From Knoellia sp. Soil729 (lineage in GTDB: Bacteria; Actinomycetota; Actinomycetes; Actinomycetales; Dermatophilaceae), in NCBI RefSeq assembly GCF_001427985.1, contig NZ_LMSA01000002.1, positions 509,677 through 573,676 on the forward strand: a DNA stretch of 64,000 bases. The letters run 5' to 3'. This document shows positions 24,235-32,771 of this stretch, one piece after another. A program made the translations under genes and the position numbers. Under the pieces are notes generated by a model, which ran no database searches, had not been told where the DNA came from, and was given only the letters and a program-made list of their open reading frames with translations. Positions within the stretch are counted from its first letter, which is position 1. Each line of letters begins with the position of its first letter.

Positions 24235-24327
24235 CTGTGACCCTTCGCCGTGAGCGGATGCTGCAAGTCCTTGGATCCTGTCCGGTTCAACCGCTTCTGA
24301 CAAGCAATCGGCGAAATTGCCCACCGG
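24235..24327 (-). promoter_or_regulatory. coxS promoter region with palindrome
   Basis: The 93-nt gap between xdhC and coxS contains a minus-strand TTGTCA, 17-nt spacer, CAGGAT promoter candidate. Its spacer contains CGGTT-C-AACCG (24283-24293), an 11-bp inverted repeat placed where a repressor or activator could act. This suggests coxSLMG has its own promoter besides readthrough from the xdhC side. Confidence 0.4.
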
Positions 24328-25443
24328 TCAGGAGTGGATCGGTCCTCCGCGCACCGCGAGACGGTCGCCGCGACCACCCCAGCGCAACGCGATGATCTCG
24401 GCCGCCACGGACACCGCGGTCTCCTGAGGGGTGCGGCCCCCGAGGTCGAGCCCGATCGGCGAGGACAGCCGGCTCAGCTCGGACTCCGTGAGCCCGGCCT
24501 CCTGCAGCCGGTCCATCCGGTCGTCGTGGGTGCGACGTGACCCCATCGCCCCGACGTAGGCGACCTCAGGCAGCCGCAGGGCGACCTCGAGCAGTGGAAC
24601 GTCGAACTTGGGGTCATGGGTGAGCACGCACAGCACCGTCCGGCCGTCGATGCGCCCGGCAGCCGCCTCCTCGCGCAGGTAGTTGTGCGGCCAGGCGACG
24701 ACCACCTCGTCGGCGGCGGGCAGCCGCGCAGGGGTCGCGAAGACCGGACGTGCGTCGCAGACGGTGACGGCGTAGCCGAGGAACTTGCCGACCTCGGCGA
24801 CAGCCGCGGCGAAGTCGATCGCACCGAAGACGATCATCCGGGGCCTGGGCGCATGGGTGGCGACGAAGACCCGCATGCCCTCACCGCGACGCTCACCGTC
24901 CGGGCCGTAGGTCAGGGTCTCGGTCGTCCCGGCAGCCAGCGCTCCCAGGGTGTCGTCGGTGACGGCGGCATCCGCCCGGGCGCTGCCGAGCGCGCCGGTC
25001 GCGGAGTCCGGTCGCACGACGAGCCGTCGGCCCACCCAGTCGGGGTCGGGGTGCTCGATGACCGTCGCGACGGCGACGGGGCGACCGGCCTCGATGTCGT
25101 CGGCGACCGAGCCCAGCTCCGGGAAGCTCTCCTGGTCGACCTTCTCCACGAAGACGTCGAGCTGTCCCCCGCAGGTGAGACCCACGGAGTATGCCGTGTC
25201 GTCCGACACGCCGTAGTGCGCGAGCTCCGCTGTGGCAGAGGCGCGCACACCTTGGCCGAGCTCGTAGACCGCTCCCTCGACGCACCCGCCCGAGACGGAC
25301 CCGACCACCGTGTCATCGGGGCCGACGAGCATGGATGCTCCGGCCGGTCGCGGCGACGAGTAGAAGGTGTCGACGACGGTGGCCAGGGCCACCGACTCTC
25401 CGGCCTCCCACCAGTCGCGCAGCTCACTGAGCACCTCACGCAT
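24328..25443 (-). CDS. XdhC/CoxI-family molybdenum cofactor maturation protein
   Basis: 371 residues. N-terminal XdhC_CoxI domain (ALATVVDTFYSSPRPAGASM; VSGGCVEGAVYE with conserved Cys) and a C-terminal Rossmann domain (MIVFGAIDFAAAVAEVGKFLGY, usually GxGxxA; here the pattern is degenerate). XdhC binds Mo cofactor, helps sulfurate it and hands it to the hydroxylase. ATG at 25443 overlaps the end of the coxE-like gene by 8 nt; it lies upstream of coxS, matching its job. Confidence 0.88.
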   Translation of the reverse strand: MREVLSELRDWWEAGESVALATVVDTFYSSPRPAGASMLVGPDDTVVGSVSGGCVEGAVYELGQGVRASATAELAHYGVSDDTAYSVGLTCGGQLDVFVEKVDQESFPELGSVADDIEAGRPVAVATVIEHPDPDWVGRRLVVRPDSATGALGSARADAAVTDDTLGALAAGTTETLTYGPDGERRGEGMRVFVATHAPRPRMIVFGAIDFAAAVAEVGKFLGYAVTVCDARPVFATPARLPAADEVVVAWPHNYLREEAAAGRIDGRTVLCVLTHDPKFDVPLLEVALRLPEVAYVGAMGSRRTHDDRMDRLQEAGLTESELSRLSSPIGLDLGGRTPQETAVSVAAEIIALRWGGRGDRLAVRGGPIHS

Positions 25444-26545
25444 GCTCAACCACCTCCAGGAGCTCGGCGAACGCGGCCATCGAATGACCGGCCACGAAGG
25501 AGTCAACGTAGGGAAGAGCAGCCACTATGCCCTGCTGCACCGGCTGGTAGGACGGGTGCCCCCGGTGCGGGTTGGCCCACACGACGTGGTGCGCGAGGGC
25601 GTGGAGTCGGCGCATCTGCTCGGCGAGCGCCTCCGGCTGGTCTCGCTCCCAGCCGTCGCTGACGAGCACCACGACGGCGCCTCGGGCCATGCCGCGCCTC
25701 CCCCAGCGGTCGAGGAACGCCTTGAGCCCGTGCGCCAGCCGGGTCCCGCCGGACCAGTCGGGGATGGTGTTGCCGGCGGCGACCAGCGCCCGGTCGGAGT
25801 CGAGCTGGTGCAGCGCAGTGGTGACGTGGGTGAGGCGGGTCCCGATGGTGAAGACCTCGACCTGGCCGGGACCACGGCACCACACGTGGGCGAGCCGCAG
25901 CAGGGCATCGGCGTAGGCACTCATCGACCCGGAGACGTCGAGCAGGACGACCACGCGCCGAGGTCGCTCGGAGCGCTCACGCCAGCGGATGGCGCCCGGC
26001 TCACCCTGACGCCGGAGCATGTCGCGCATCGTGCGACGGGCATCGACGCGGCCACGGCCAGCGCCGGTCATCCGGCTGGTGCGCCGCCGTGGGGGCCGGG
26101 GCCGCAGGGTCGAGAACATCCGGGTCATCGTCGCGCGCTCCCGCGCCGACATCGACGCGATGTCCTTGCGCCGCAGCACTTCCGTCGCACTGGCGCGGGC
26201 ACGGACGTCCTCGCCGTCGGGGTCGTCGACGCCGTCACCCCGCGACTCGTCGTCACGCAGGTCCGCCATCGTTGCGGGTGGCCGGTTCGGTGCCCGCCGC
26301 GCTGCCGCGGGACGCTGCGCACCGAACCACGCGGCATACACGAGGTCGAAGCGTTCGAGATCGGACGGTGAGCCGCACAGGGTCGCGCGCCCGGCGGCAT
26401 ACGCGCCGGCCTGGTCCTCGAGCCCCACCATGGCGACGGCGGTCAGGTAGGTGCGCTCACGGTCCGCGGTGACGTCCACGCCGGCAGCCCGCAGCGCCCG
26501 GGCGAAGCCGAGCAGGATCTCCTCGGGCGGGCGAGCGGTGGTCAC
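25436..26545 (-). CDS. coxE: CoxE-like von Willebrand factor A domain protein
   Basis: 369 residues. N-terminal helical region (1-90), a long Arg/Asp-rich linker (95-190) and a VWA domain from about 195 with a MIDAS motif DVSGSMS and a later WSGGTRLAHGL threonine site. CoxE pairs with the MoxR-type ATPase CoxD to mature the active site of form I CO dehydrogenase; here the pair likely serves the form II-like enzyme. GTG at 26545 overlaps the ATPase stop (GTGA). Confidence 0.88.
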   Translation of the reverse strand: MTTARPPEEILLGFARALRAAGVDVTADRERTYLTAVAMVGLEDQAGAYAAGRATLCGSPSDLERFDLVYAAWFGAQRPAAARRAPNRPPATMADLRDDESRGDGVDDPDGEDVRARASATEVLRRKDIASMSARERATMTRMFSTLRPRPPRRRTSRMTGAGRGRVDARRTMRDMLRRQGEPGAIRWRERSERPRRVVVLLDVSGSMSAYADALLRLAHVWCRGPGQVEVFTIGTRLTHVTTALHQLDSDRALVAAGNTIPDWSGGTRLAHGLKAFLDRWGRRGMARGAVVVLVSDGWERDQPEALAEQMRRLHALAHHVVWANPHRGHPSYQPVQQGIVAALPYVDSFVAGHSMAAFAELLEVVEHA

Positions 26546-27423
26546 CGGGCGAGCAGCCGGTCGAGGGAGGCTCGGACGCGGTCGGAGTCCTCGCGGTACT
26601 TGACGGCGACACCCAGTGAGGCTGCGGCAGAGGCGGTGTCGAGCTCACGCACCCCGAGCTCGTGCAGCGCCCGCGCCCAGTCGAGTGTCTCGGCGACCCC
26701 CGGCGGCTTGAGCAGCTCGTGGTCCGTGCGGATGCCGTGCACGGCGCGCACGACCTGCGTGGCCAGGGCCTCGGGGACCTCGGGGGCACGCGAGTGCACG
26801 ATCGCCAGCTCGCGCTCGAGAGAAGGGTGCTCGAGCCAGTGGTAGAGGCAGCGCCGCTTGAGGGCGTCGTGCACCTCGCGGGTGCGGTTGGACGTGAGCA
26901 CGACGAGCGGCGGCGTGGAGGCACTCACGGTGCCGAGCTCGGGGATGCTCACCTGCCAGGTCGACAGCACCTCGAGGAGAAAGGCCTCGAACTCGTCGTC
27001 GGCGCGGTCGATCTCGTCGATGAGAAGCACGGCCGGCGCCTCGCGCAGGGCCCGCAGGATCGGCCGGGCGAGGAGGAACCGCTCGTCGAAGAGGTCGGAC
27101 TCGACGTCCGCGAGGGAGGTGGCGCCGTCGACGGCCTCGACCGCGCGCAGGTGCAGGATCTGGCGCGGGAAGTCCCAGTCATAGAGCGCCTGGCTCGCGT
27201 CGATGCCCTCGTGGCACTGGAGCCGGATGAGCGGCACACCCGCCGCCTGGGCCAGCGACTCGGCGAGCGCGGTCTTGCCGGTGCCGGGCTCCCCCTCCAG
27301 CAGCAGCGGACGCGAGAGCCGGGTCGCCAGCCAGGTGATGGTCGCCAGCTCGTCGTCGACGAGGTAGCCGGTCCCCTCGAGTGCGGCCCGCAGCTCGGCG
27401 GTGGTGGCGGACGCGAGGTTCAT
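26542..27423 (-). CDS. coxD: MoxR-type AAA+ ATPase (CoxD-like)
   Basis: 293 residues. Walker A GEPGTGKTALA (about 43-53), Walker B LLIDEIDRAD (about 125-135), sensor-1 LTSNRTREV and a C-terminal lid. MoxR-AAA proteins remodel metalloenzymes together with VWA partners, here the CoxE-like protein encoded next. ATG at 27423 is used; in-frame ATG 27432 and GTG 27438 cannot be excluded as no clear ribosome site separates them. It follows the MobA-like gene by 45 nt. Confidence 0.88.
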   Translation of the reverse strand: MNLASATTAELRAALEGTGYLVDDELATITWLATRLSRPLLLEGEPGTGKTALAESLAQAAGVPLIRLQCHEGIDASQALYDWDFPRQILHLRAVEAVDGATSLADVESDLFDERFLLARPILRALREAPAVLLIDEIDRADDEFEAFLLEVLSTWQVSIPELGTVSASTPPLVVLTSNRTREVHDALKRRCLYHWLEHPSLERELAIVHSRAPEVPEALATQVVRAVHGIRTDHELLKPPGVAETLDWARALHELGVRELDTASAAASLGVAVKYREDSDRVRASLDRLLAR

Positions 27424-27468
27424 ACCGAGCATCGTCACACGAGCGCGGCCGGAAGAGGACGACCTGGG

Positions 27469-28065
27469 TCAGATGTCCGCGGGACGGTCGATGTCGCGAC
27501 CGGTCGCGAGGTCACCGCACTCCACGAGACGAGGCGGGTGCGCCTCGAAGTAGGCCCGGGCGCCGCGGTCGCCGACGGCCTGGGTCGACACGAGTCGCCA
27601 GTGCTCCCGGCCGAGCAGGACCGGGTGACCGGCACGCCCCTCATAGGCCGCGCGGACGAGTACCCCGTCGAGGCCTGACCCTCCCCCACCCTCGACCGAC
27701 GACAGGATGCGCGTGTGGACGTCAGCGCCCACGTCGGGCAGGTCGACGAGCATGAGCAGGGCGGCGCGGGCATCGGTGGACTCGAGCGCCACGAGGCCGC
27801 GGCGCAGCGAGGCGCCCATGCCCTCGTCCCAGTCGGGTGCCTCGACGACGTCCGCACCGGCTCGCCGCGCGCGCACCGCCACGTCGGCCGCGGCCGAGCC
27901 GACGACGACGAGGACTCGCTCAAGCCCGGCGTCCCGGAAGCGGGCAACGGCCAGCTCGACGAGCGACGGCCCGTTCGGCGAGAGCCGGAGCAGTCCCTTG
28001 GGACCACCCATGCGCCGTCCGGCTCCCGCCGCGAGCACCAGTCCAGCGACGCCACCGTCAACCAT
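27469..28065 (-). CDS. MobA-like nucleotidyltransferase (molybdenum cofactor cytidylyltransferase-like)
   Basis: 198 residues. N-terminal LAAGAGRRMGGPKGLL is the NTP-transferase signature of MobA/MocA; LVDLPDVGAD supplies the metal-binding Asp. Given the neighbouring Mo hydroxylase, it probably makes molybdopterin cytosine dinucleotide (MocA activity). ATG at 28065. First gene of the xdhC-coxED side of the locus. Confidence 0.85.
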   Translation of the reverse strand: MVDGGVAGLVLAAGAGRRMGGPKGLLRLSPNGPSLVELAVARFRDAGLERVLVVVGSAAADVAVRARRAGADVVEAPDWDEGMGASLRRGLVALESTDARAALLMLVDLPDVGADVHTRILSSVEGGGGSGLDGVLVRAAYEGRAGHPVLLGREHWRLVSTQAVGDRGARAYFEAHPPRLVECGDLATGRDIDRPADI

Positions 28066-28170
28066 CGGGCCACTGTGCCACGCCCGGAGGTCGCGCTCGT
28101 CCCGGCGGCCGTTCTCGGGCGGCCCCTCTCGGGCGAGCGCGGTCACGCGGGCGCGGTCAGGCGGGCATCG

Positions 28171-28947
28171 TCAGACGACGTCGAAACCGGCGTCGTCGAC
28201 CCGGCGGTGGTAGCGCGTCCCGGCGATGCCGCCGAGGATCGCCCCGACCAGGCTGGTCACGGCGACGATGACGAGGGCCACGATGCCGGCGGTGGTGAGG
28301 TCGCCTTCGCTGACCGGGATACGGGGGAAGCCGTTCAGCTGCTCCAGCACGTTGTACTTGCTGCCGGCTGCGGCGCCGAGGACCGCGACGAGGATCGCGA
28401 TGAGCAGGGCCCACAGCCAGACCGCCAGGCCCTGCTGGGCACCGTTGAACCGGGCCATGCGCCCGGCGACGTAGCCACCGCAGTAGTAGGCGACGAAGAG
28501 GATGACGCCCAGCGCGATGGCACCGACGATGCCCACGGTGCTCGGGGACTGCGTGGCGTCGCTGGTGGCCTGCTCAGCGGTCGTGTTGTTGGCGATCCCC
28601 ACAGCCGTGCCCACGGCGGCGAGCAGCGCGGTGAGGATCACGGCCATGCCGAGGGCGGTGAGCCAGCCGAAGAACGCGGCACCGAACTTCATGCCGCCGA
28701 ACTGCTCCTGCTGCCGCGCGACGACGTCGTTGCGGGCCAGTCCGGGGTCCACGCGCCGGTCGACAGGGCGCTCGTCGCGCAGGTCATGGCGGTCGCCGCC
28801 GTCGGACCGGCTGTCGTCGCGGCGGTCGCGGTCGAAGCGGCTGTCGTCACGAGTGTCCATGCGGGTGTCGTCCCGGCCGTCCAACGGCCCTGGGTCCCGA
28901 CCCATACGGTCGTCGTCGGCTCCCCGTGCGCGAGGTGTTGAGCTCAT
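28171..28947 (-). CDS. Membrane protein with long charged N-terminus
   Basis: 258 residues. Residues 1-85 are extremely Asp/Arg-rich (RDDSRFDRDRRDDSRSDGG), likely disordered; four TM helices follow (about 90-115, 137-158, 168-190, 215-240). The C-terminus GTRYHRRVDDAGFDVV resembles other actinobacterial YrzE/TIGR04086-like membrane proteins, without known role. ATG at 28947 has GAAGG upstream. It stands alone, divergent from the alcohol dehydrogenase. Confidence 0.7.
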   Translation of the reverse strand: MSSTPRARGADDDRMGRDPGPLDGRDDTRMDTRDDSRFDRDRRDDSRSDGGDRHDLRDERPVDRRVDPGLARNDVVARQQEQFGGMKFGAAFFGWLTALGMAVILTALLAAVGTAVGIANNTTAEQATSDATQSPSTVGIVGAIALGVILFVAYYCGGYVAGRMARFNGAQQGLAVWLWALLIAILVAVLGAAAGSKYNVLEQLNGFPRIPVSEGDLTTAGIVALVIVAVTSLVGAILGGIAGTRYHRRVDDAGFDVV

Positions 28948-29095
28948 GATGTGCCTTCCCTTCGGAGCGGGTGACGGTTGCCACGTACGTGCTCTGGCAA
29001 CCGCGGCGAGCGGACCACCATGAGGTTGCTTGCCCACGTGCGCCGCTCGCCAAACATCCCAGCATGTTTCGGGGGTCATCAGGGAGAGTGAGCAC

Positions 29096-30244
29096 ATGAG
29101 CCTCACGACGAGAGCCGCCGTCCTGCGACAGTCGAGCGACGTCCAGCCGTTCGCCCGGTCCCGACCTCTGCGGATCGAGGAGGTGACCCTTGACGAGCCC
29201 GGCCCGGGCGAGGTGCTCGTGCGCATCGTGGCCGCCGGCTTGTGCCACTCGGACCTCTCCGTCGTCAACGGCGACCGCCCACGTCCCCTGCCGATGGTCC
29301 TCGGGCACGAGGCGGCAGGTGTGGTCGAGCAGGTCGGGCCCGGGGTCACGGACGTGGCCGTGGGTGACCGCGTGGTCTGCTCCTACGTCCCCTCGTGCGG
29401 CAACTGCGCCGACTGCGCGGGAGGCAACCCGGTGCGTTGCGCCGGCGCCCAGGCAGCCAACCGGGAGGCCAGGCTGGTGACGGGACGGCGGCCGTTCCGA
29501 GACGCGAGCGGGACCGAGCTCAACTCACACCTCGGCGTCTCGGCGTTCTCCGAGCTCACCGTGGTGTCACCACGCTCCCTGGTGCCGGTGCCCGACGACG
29601 TTCCCCTCGAGACGGCAGCGGTCTTCGGGTGCGCCGTGCTCACCGGAGCCGGCGCGGTCCTCAACACCGCGGTCGTGCGACCGGGTGAGGCCGTGGCCGT
29701 CGTCGGACTGGGCGGGGTGGGCATCTCGGCCGTCATGGCAGCCGCCCTCGCCGGCGCGCATCCGGTCATCGCCGTCGACACCGTGCCGTCGAAGCTCGCC
29801 TCTGCTGCCGAGGTGGGCGCGACCCACGGAGTCCTGGCCGGCGACGACGCGGTCGAGCAGGTCCGCGACCTCACCGGTGGAGGTGTGGCTGTCGCGATCG
29901 AGGCAGCCGGGCACCCGGCCGCCCTGGCCACGGCCTATGCCGCGACGCGCGTGGGAGGCCGGGTCGTCGTGGCCGGGCTCCCCCACCCCCGCCATGAGGT
30001 GGGCGTGTCGATCGCCTCGCTCGTCGGCGAGGAGAAGTCGATCTCCGGCTCCTACATGGGCTCGTCCGTACCCCGGCGCGACCTTCCGCGCCTCTTTGAC
30101 CTGTATGCCGCGGGGTTGCTTCCCGCAGATGCGCTCGTCACCTCGCGCTCGGTGCCTCTCGACGACCTCAACCTCGCGCTCGACCGGCTCCACGCCGGGA
30201 CGGAGGTGCGGCAGATCATCGTGCCCCGAGCGGGTCAGGCGTGA
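29096..30244 (+). CDS. Zinc-dependent alcohol dehydrogenase (MDR family)
   Basis: 382 residues. Catalytic zinc ligands C50 (GLCHSD) and H71 (GHE), structural zinc C101, C104, C107, C115. Rossmann motif VVGLGGVGIS near residue 203. Best fits class III/aryl-type alcohol dehydrogenases of actinobacteria, oxidising an alcohol with NAD+; substrate not assignable. ATG at 29096 with AGGGAGAG upstream. Its 3' end overlaps the convergent ZIP gene by 10 nt. Confidence 0.9.
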   Translation: MSLTTRAAVLRQSSDVQPFARSRPLRIEEVTLDEPGPGEVLVRIVAAGLCHSDLSVVNGDRPRPLPMVLGHEAAGVVEQVGPGVTDVAVGDRVVCSYVPSCGNCADCAGGNPVRCAGAQAANREARLVTGRRPFRDASGTELNSHLGVSAFSELTVVSPRSLVPVPDDVPLETAAVFGCAVLTGAGAVLNTAVVRPGEAVAVVGLGGVGISAVMAAALAGAHPVIAVDTVPSKLASAAEVGATHGVLAGDDAVEQVRDLTGGGVAVAIEAAGHPAALATAYAATRVGGRVVVAGLPHPRHEVGVSIASLVGEEKSISGSYMGSSVPRRDLPRLFDLYAAGLLPADALVTSRSVPLDDLNLALDRLHAGTEVRQIIVPRAGQA

Positions 30245-30984
30245 CCCAGGACGAAGGCGACCATGAATCCCACGGTCGCCGCCAGGCCGGCATACAGATG
30301 GGTGCGTTCGAACGCCTCGGGAATCATCGTGTCGGCGACCATGGCCAGGATGGCGCCTGCCGCGAGTGCCGTGATCGCGGCGATGGTCTCCGGGGAGGCG
30401 CCCTGGAGCAGCAGGACGCCGAGCAGGCCGGCCAGCCCTGACGCGACGGCGATCGCCACCCAGACCCCGAAGACGTAGCGCGCGCTGCGCTTGGAGGCCT
30501 TCATCCCTGCCGCGCTGGACAGTCCCTCAGGAAGGTTCGACAGGAAGATCGCGGCGAAGACGGGGATCCCCACGCCGCCACCGCCGAGCAGGCTCAGGCC
30601 GAGCACGATGGACTCCGGGATGCCGTCGAGGAGTGCACCCACGGCGATGGCCGCACCGCTGCCGGGATTCTCCTGTTCGGAGGACTGCTGCTTGCCCGAA
30701 CGCTTGCGGTGCTGGGCTCCATGGCGCGCGAGCAGCACGTTGGCGGCGACGTAGACGATGGCCCCGGCCATGAAGCCCACGGCGGTCGGCACCAGGCCTC
30801 CCGAGGACTCCGCCTCGTCGACGAGGTCGAAGGACAGGGCCGAGATCAGCACCCCGGCGCCGAAGGCCATGATGACCGCGACCACGCGCTGCGGCACCTT
30901 GACGAACCACGCGATCCCGGCCCCCACCACCAGCGCCCCACCAGCAAGAAGTCCCCAGAGTCCAGCCTGCGCCCACACCGGCAT
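30235..30984 (-). CDS. ZIP-family divalent metal transporter
   Basis: 249 residues with about eight TM helices. The family's metal-binding helices IV and V are seen: DGIPESIVLG and SNLPEGLSSA; a cytosolic loop (RHGAQHRKRSGKQQSSEQEN) is short and only modestly His-rich. Likely imports or exports Zn2+, Fe2+ or Mn2+. The start codon at 30984 lies inside a GTATGCCG octamer. Confidence 0.88.
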   Translation of the reverse strand: MPVWAQAGLWGLLAGGALVVGAGIAWFVKVPQRVVAVIMAFGAGVLISALSFDLVDEAESSGGLVPTAVGFMAGAIVYVAANVLLARHGAQHRKRSGKQQSSEQENPGSGAAIAVGALLDGIPESIVLGLSLLGGGGVGIPVFAAIFLSNLPEGLSSAAGMKASKRSARYVFGVWVAIAVASGLAGLLGVLLLQGASPETIAAITALAAGAILAMVADTMIPEAFERTHLYAGLAATVGFMVAFVLGHA

Positions 30985-31080
30985 ACGCGTCGTTCCTTCC
31001 GTCGTCAGCTCAGTTCGTCATCGGATCAGTTCTACCGTGCCCGCCCGGCCGACCGGTCCGGGAGGTCCAGCCGCCGCGGC

Positions 31081-31443
31081 TCAGCCGTTGTCGGACGTCG
31101 CCAGATCGCTCGCCTTCTGCCACGGCCACCGTCCCGTGATCTCCAGCTCGAGGGAGAAGCTGAGGAACGTGCGGATCGCGACGATCAGGGCGAGGACGAA
31201 GACGCTCTCCAGGGTGGGGGTGACGGCGACGGTGCGGATGATGTCGGCTGCGACGAGCAGCTCGAGCCCCAGGAGGATGGACCGCCCGAGCTCCTGCCGG
31301 AACCGGCGGTAGGTGTTGGCCTGCTTCCGCGACAGCCACAGGACGGCACGAGCCATGGCGACCAGGGCACCGAGCACCATCACGGCCACCCCCGCCGTGT
31401 CGACGGTCTTGCCCACGAGCTCGATGCCATCGATGAACGTCAC
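31081..31443 (-). CDS. DUF1622 membrane protein
   Basis: 120 residues, GTG at 31443. Three TM helices and the family motif RFRQELGRSILLGLELLVAADIIRT. DUF1622 proteins are small inner-membrane proteins of unknown function. Monocistronic. Confidence 0.82.
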   Translation of the reverse strand: MTFIDGIELVGKTVDTAGVAVMVLGALVAMARAVLWLSRKQANTYRRFRQELGRSILLGLELLVAADIIRTVAVTPTLESVFVLALIVAIRTFLSFSLELEITGRWPWQKASDLATSDNG

Positions 31444-31663
31444 AGATGTCGCTCCTCACGTCGGGCGCACGGGCACGCTCCTCACGTCGTCCTACCCGTT
31501 TCCTACCGAGTTCACCACGCCGGGTAGGCGATTGCCCTGCTCGTGCGCATGGTGACCGTTTCGTGACGTGGGGCCCGTGTGGGGCTCGGCAGCGTGGGTA
31601 TATCGAACCAACAGGGCCTCGCCCCGAAGCATCAGGCGGCGCAGGAGAGACGGAGGAGCAGCC
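31444..31663. promoter_or_regulatory. Divergent promoter region with inverted and direct repeats
   Basis: 220 nt between DUF1622 and DUF2795. CCTACCCG (31491-31498) and CGGGTAGG (31521-31528) form an inverted repeat, and GCTCCTCACGTCG is repeated directly about 27 nt apart near 31451. GTGT (31577-31580), 15-nt spacer, GGGTAT (31596-31601) resembles a SigF/SigB-type promoter (GTTT-N15-GGGTAT) for the DUF2795 gene. Confidence 0.35.
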
Positions 31664-31936
31664 GTGAGTACGACACAGCCACTGCACCATGAGTCGTCGT
31701 GGTCCGCCCCGGTGTCGCAGGACCTGCGTCCCCAGCTGGACGAGTACCTGTCCGACCGCTGCCTGCCGGCGACCCGCGACGAGCTCCAGGCGCTGCTGGT
31801 CCAGCGCCACGCGCCGTCACGGGTGCTGTGGGAGCTGGCCCGCCTCCCCGAGAACCGTCGCTACTCCGACCTCGACCAGCTGTATGCCGCGCTCGAGGCC
31901 GCGACGGCGCCGACGTTGCCCCGCGAGCCCTACTGA
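31664..31936 (+). CDS. DUF2795 protein
   Basis: 90 residues, GTG at 31664 with GGAGGA upstream. The C-terminal part (LPATRDELQALLVQRHAP ... LARLPENRRYSDLDQLYAAL) matches DUF2795, a short wHTH-like fold often annotated near stress genes in actinobacteria. Function unknown. A strong hairpin follows 27 nt downstream. Confidence 0.78.
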   Translation: MSTTQPLHHESSWSAPVSQDLRPQLDEYLSDRCLPATRDELQALLVQRHAPSRVLWELARLPENRRYSDLDQLYAALEAATAPTLPREPY

Positions 31937-31962
31937 GCAGCGCCTCTCGGCCCTGACAACGA

Positions 31963-32004
31963 AGAGGGCCCTCGACCGGCGTTGCCGCTGGTCGAGGGCC
32001 CTCT
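31963..32004. terminator. Bidirectional terminator
   Basis: A perfect 15-bp stem: AGAGGGCCCTCGACC (31963-31977) with GGTCGAGGGCCCTCT (31990-32004), 12-nt loop. It lies between the DUF2795 gene (plus) and the tRNA-Tyr gene (minus) and can end both. Confidence 0.85.
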
Positions 32005-32012
32005 GTCTGCAC

Positions 32013-32096
32013 TGGTGGCGGGTGAAGGATTCGAACCTTCGTAGCTTTCGCGATGGATTTACAGTCCACTCCCATTGGCCGCTCGGGCAACCCGCC
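32013..32096 (-). tRNA. tRNA-Tyr(GTA), CCA encoded
   Basis: On the minus strand, acceptor GGCGGGT pairs with ACCCGCC; anticodon loop CTGTAAA gives anticodon GTA. A long variable arm (class II) and T-loop GGTTCGAATCC are present. 84 nt including an encoded 3' CCA (32013-32015). Confidence 0.96.
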
Positions 32097-32182
32097 GTGC
32101 GCGTGGAAGGATAGCAAGCCAACCACCCAAGCACGAAACCGCGCCCCGAAGCAGCATGCCGGCGCCCGATCGAGGAGGACCC

Positions 32183-32677
32183 GTGGCCGACAGCTCCATG
32201 GACATCGTCAGCAACTTCGACAAGCAGGAGGTCGCCAACGCCGTCAACTCCTCGGCCAAGGAGGTGTCGACCCGTTACGACTTCAAGAACATCGGCGCGT
32301 CGGTCGAGCTGTCCGGCGAGACGATCGCCATGCAGGCCAACTCGGAGGAGCGCGTCCTGGCCATCCTCGACGTGGTCAAGACCCACCTCGTCAAGCGCAA
32401 GGTCTCGCTCAAGCACCTCGACGTGCCCGAGGCCGGGCCGCGCCTGTCGGGCAAGGAGTACAAGCTCGACGTGCCGCTCAAGCAGGGCATCTCGACGGAG
32501 AACGCCAAGAAGATCAACAAGCTGATCCGTGACGAGGGCCCCAAGGGCGTGAAGTCGCAGATCCAGGGTGACGAGCTGCGCGTGACCAGCAAGTCGCGCG
32601 ACGACCTCCAGGCCGTGCAGCGGATGCTCAACTCCGCCGACCTCGACGTGGCGCTGCAGTTCACCAACTACCGCTGA
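32183..32677 (+). CDS. yajQ: YajQ-family nucleotide-binding protein
   Basis: 164 residues, normal length. Family landmarks: [27 protein letters not shown], and [14 protein letters not shown] ... VALQFTNYR at the end. YajQ folds as two ferredoxin-like domains, binds nucleotides, and in Xanthomonas a homologue binds cyclic di-GMP. GTG at 32183 has GAGGAGG upstream. Monocistronic, convergent with pepN. Confidence 0.94.
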   Translation: MADSSMDIVSNFDKQEVANAVNSSAKEVSTRYDFKNIGASVELSGETIAMQANSEERVLAILDVVKTHLVKRKVSLKHLDVPEAGPRLSGKEYKLDVPLKQGISTENAKKINKLIRDEGPKGVKSQIQGDELRVTSKSRDDLQAVQRMLNSADLDVALQFTNYR

Positions 32678-32714
32678 CCCCACCCCAACATTCGCTCCCC
32701 ATGAGGGAACGTCG

Positions 32715-32747
32715 GGGGTCCGGAGGGTTGATTTCCCTCCGGACCCC
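32715..32747. terminator. Terminator between yajQ and pepN
   Basis: A perfect 13-bp stem: GGGGTCCGGAGGG (32715-32727) with CCCTCCGGACCCC (32735-32747), loop TTGATTT. It serves both convergent genes. Confidence 0.85.
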
Positions 32748-32771
32748 AAGGTTCCCTCCGGCAGCCAGGGC

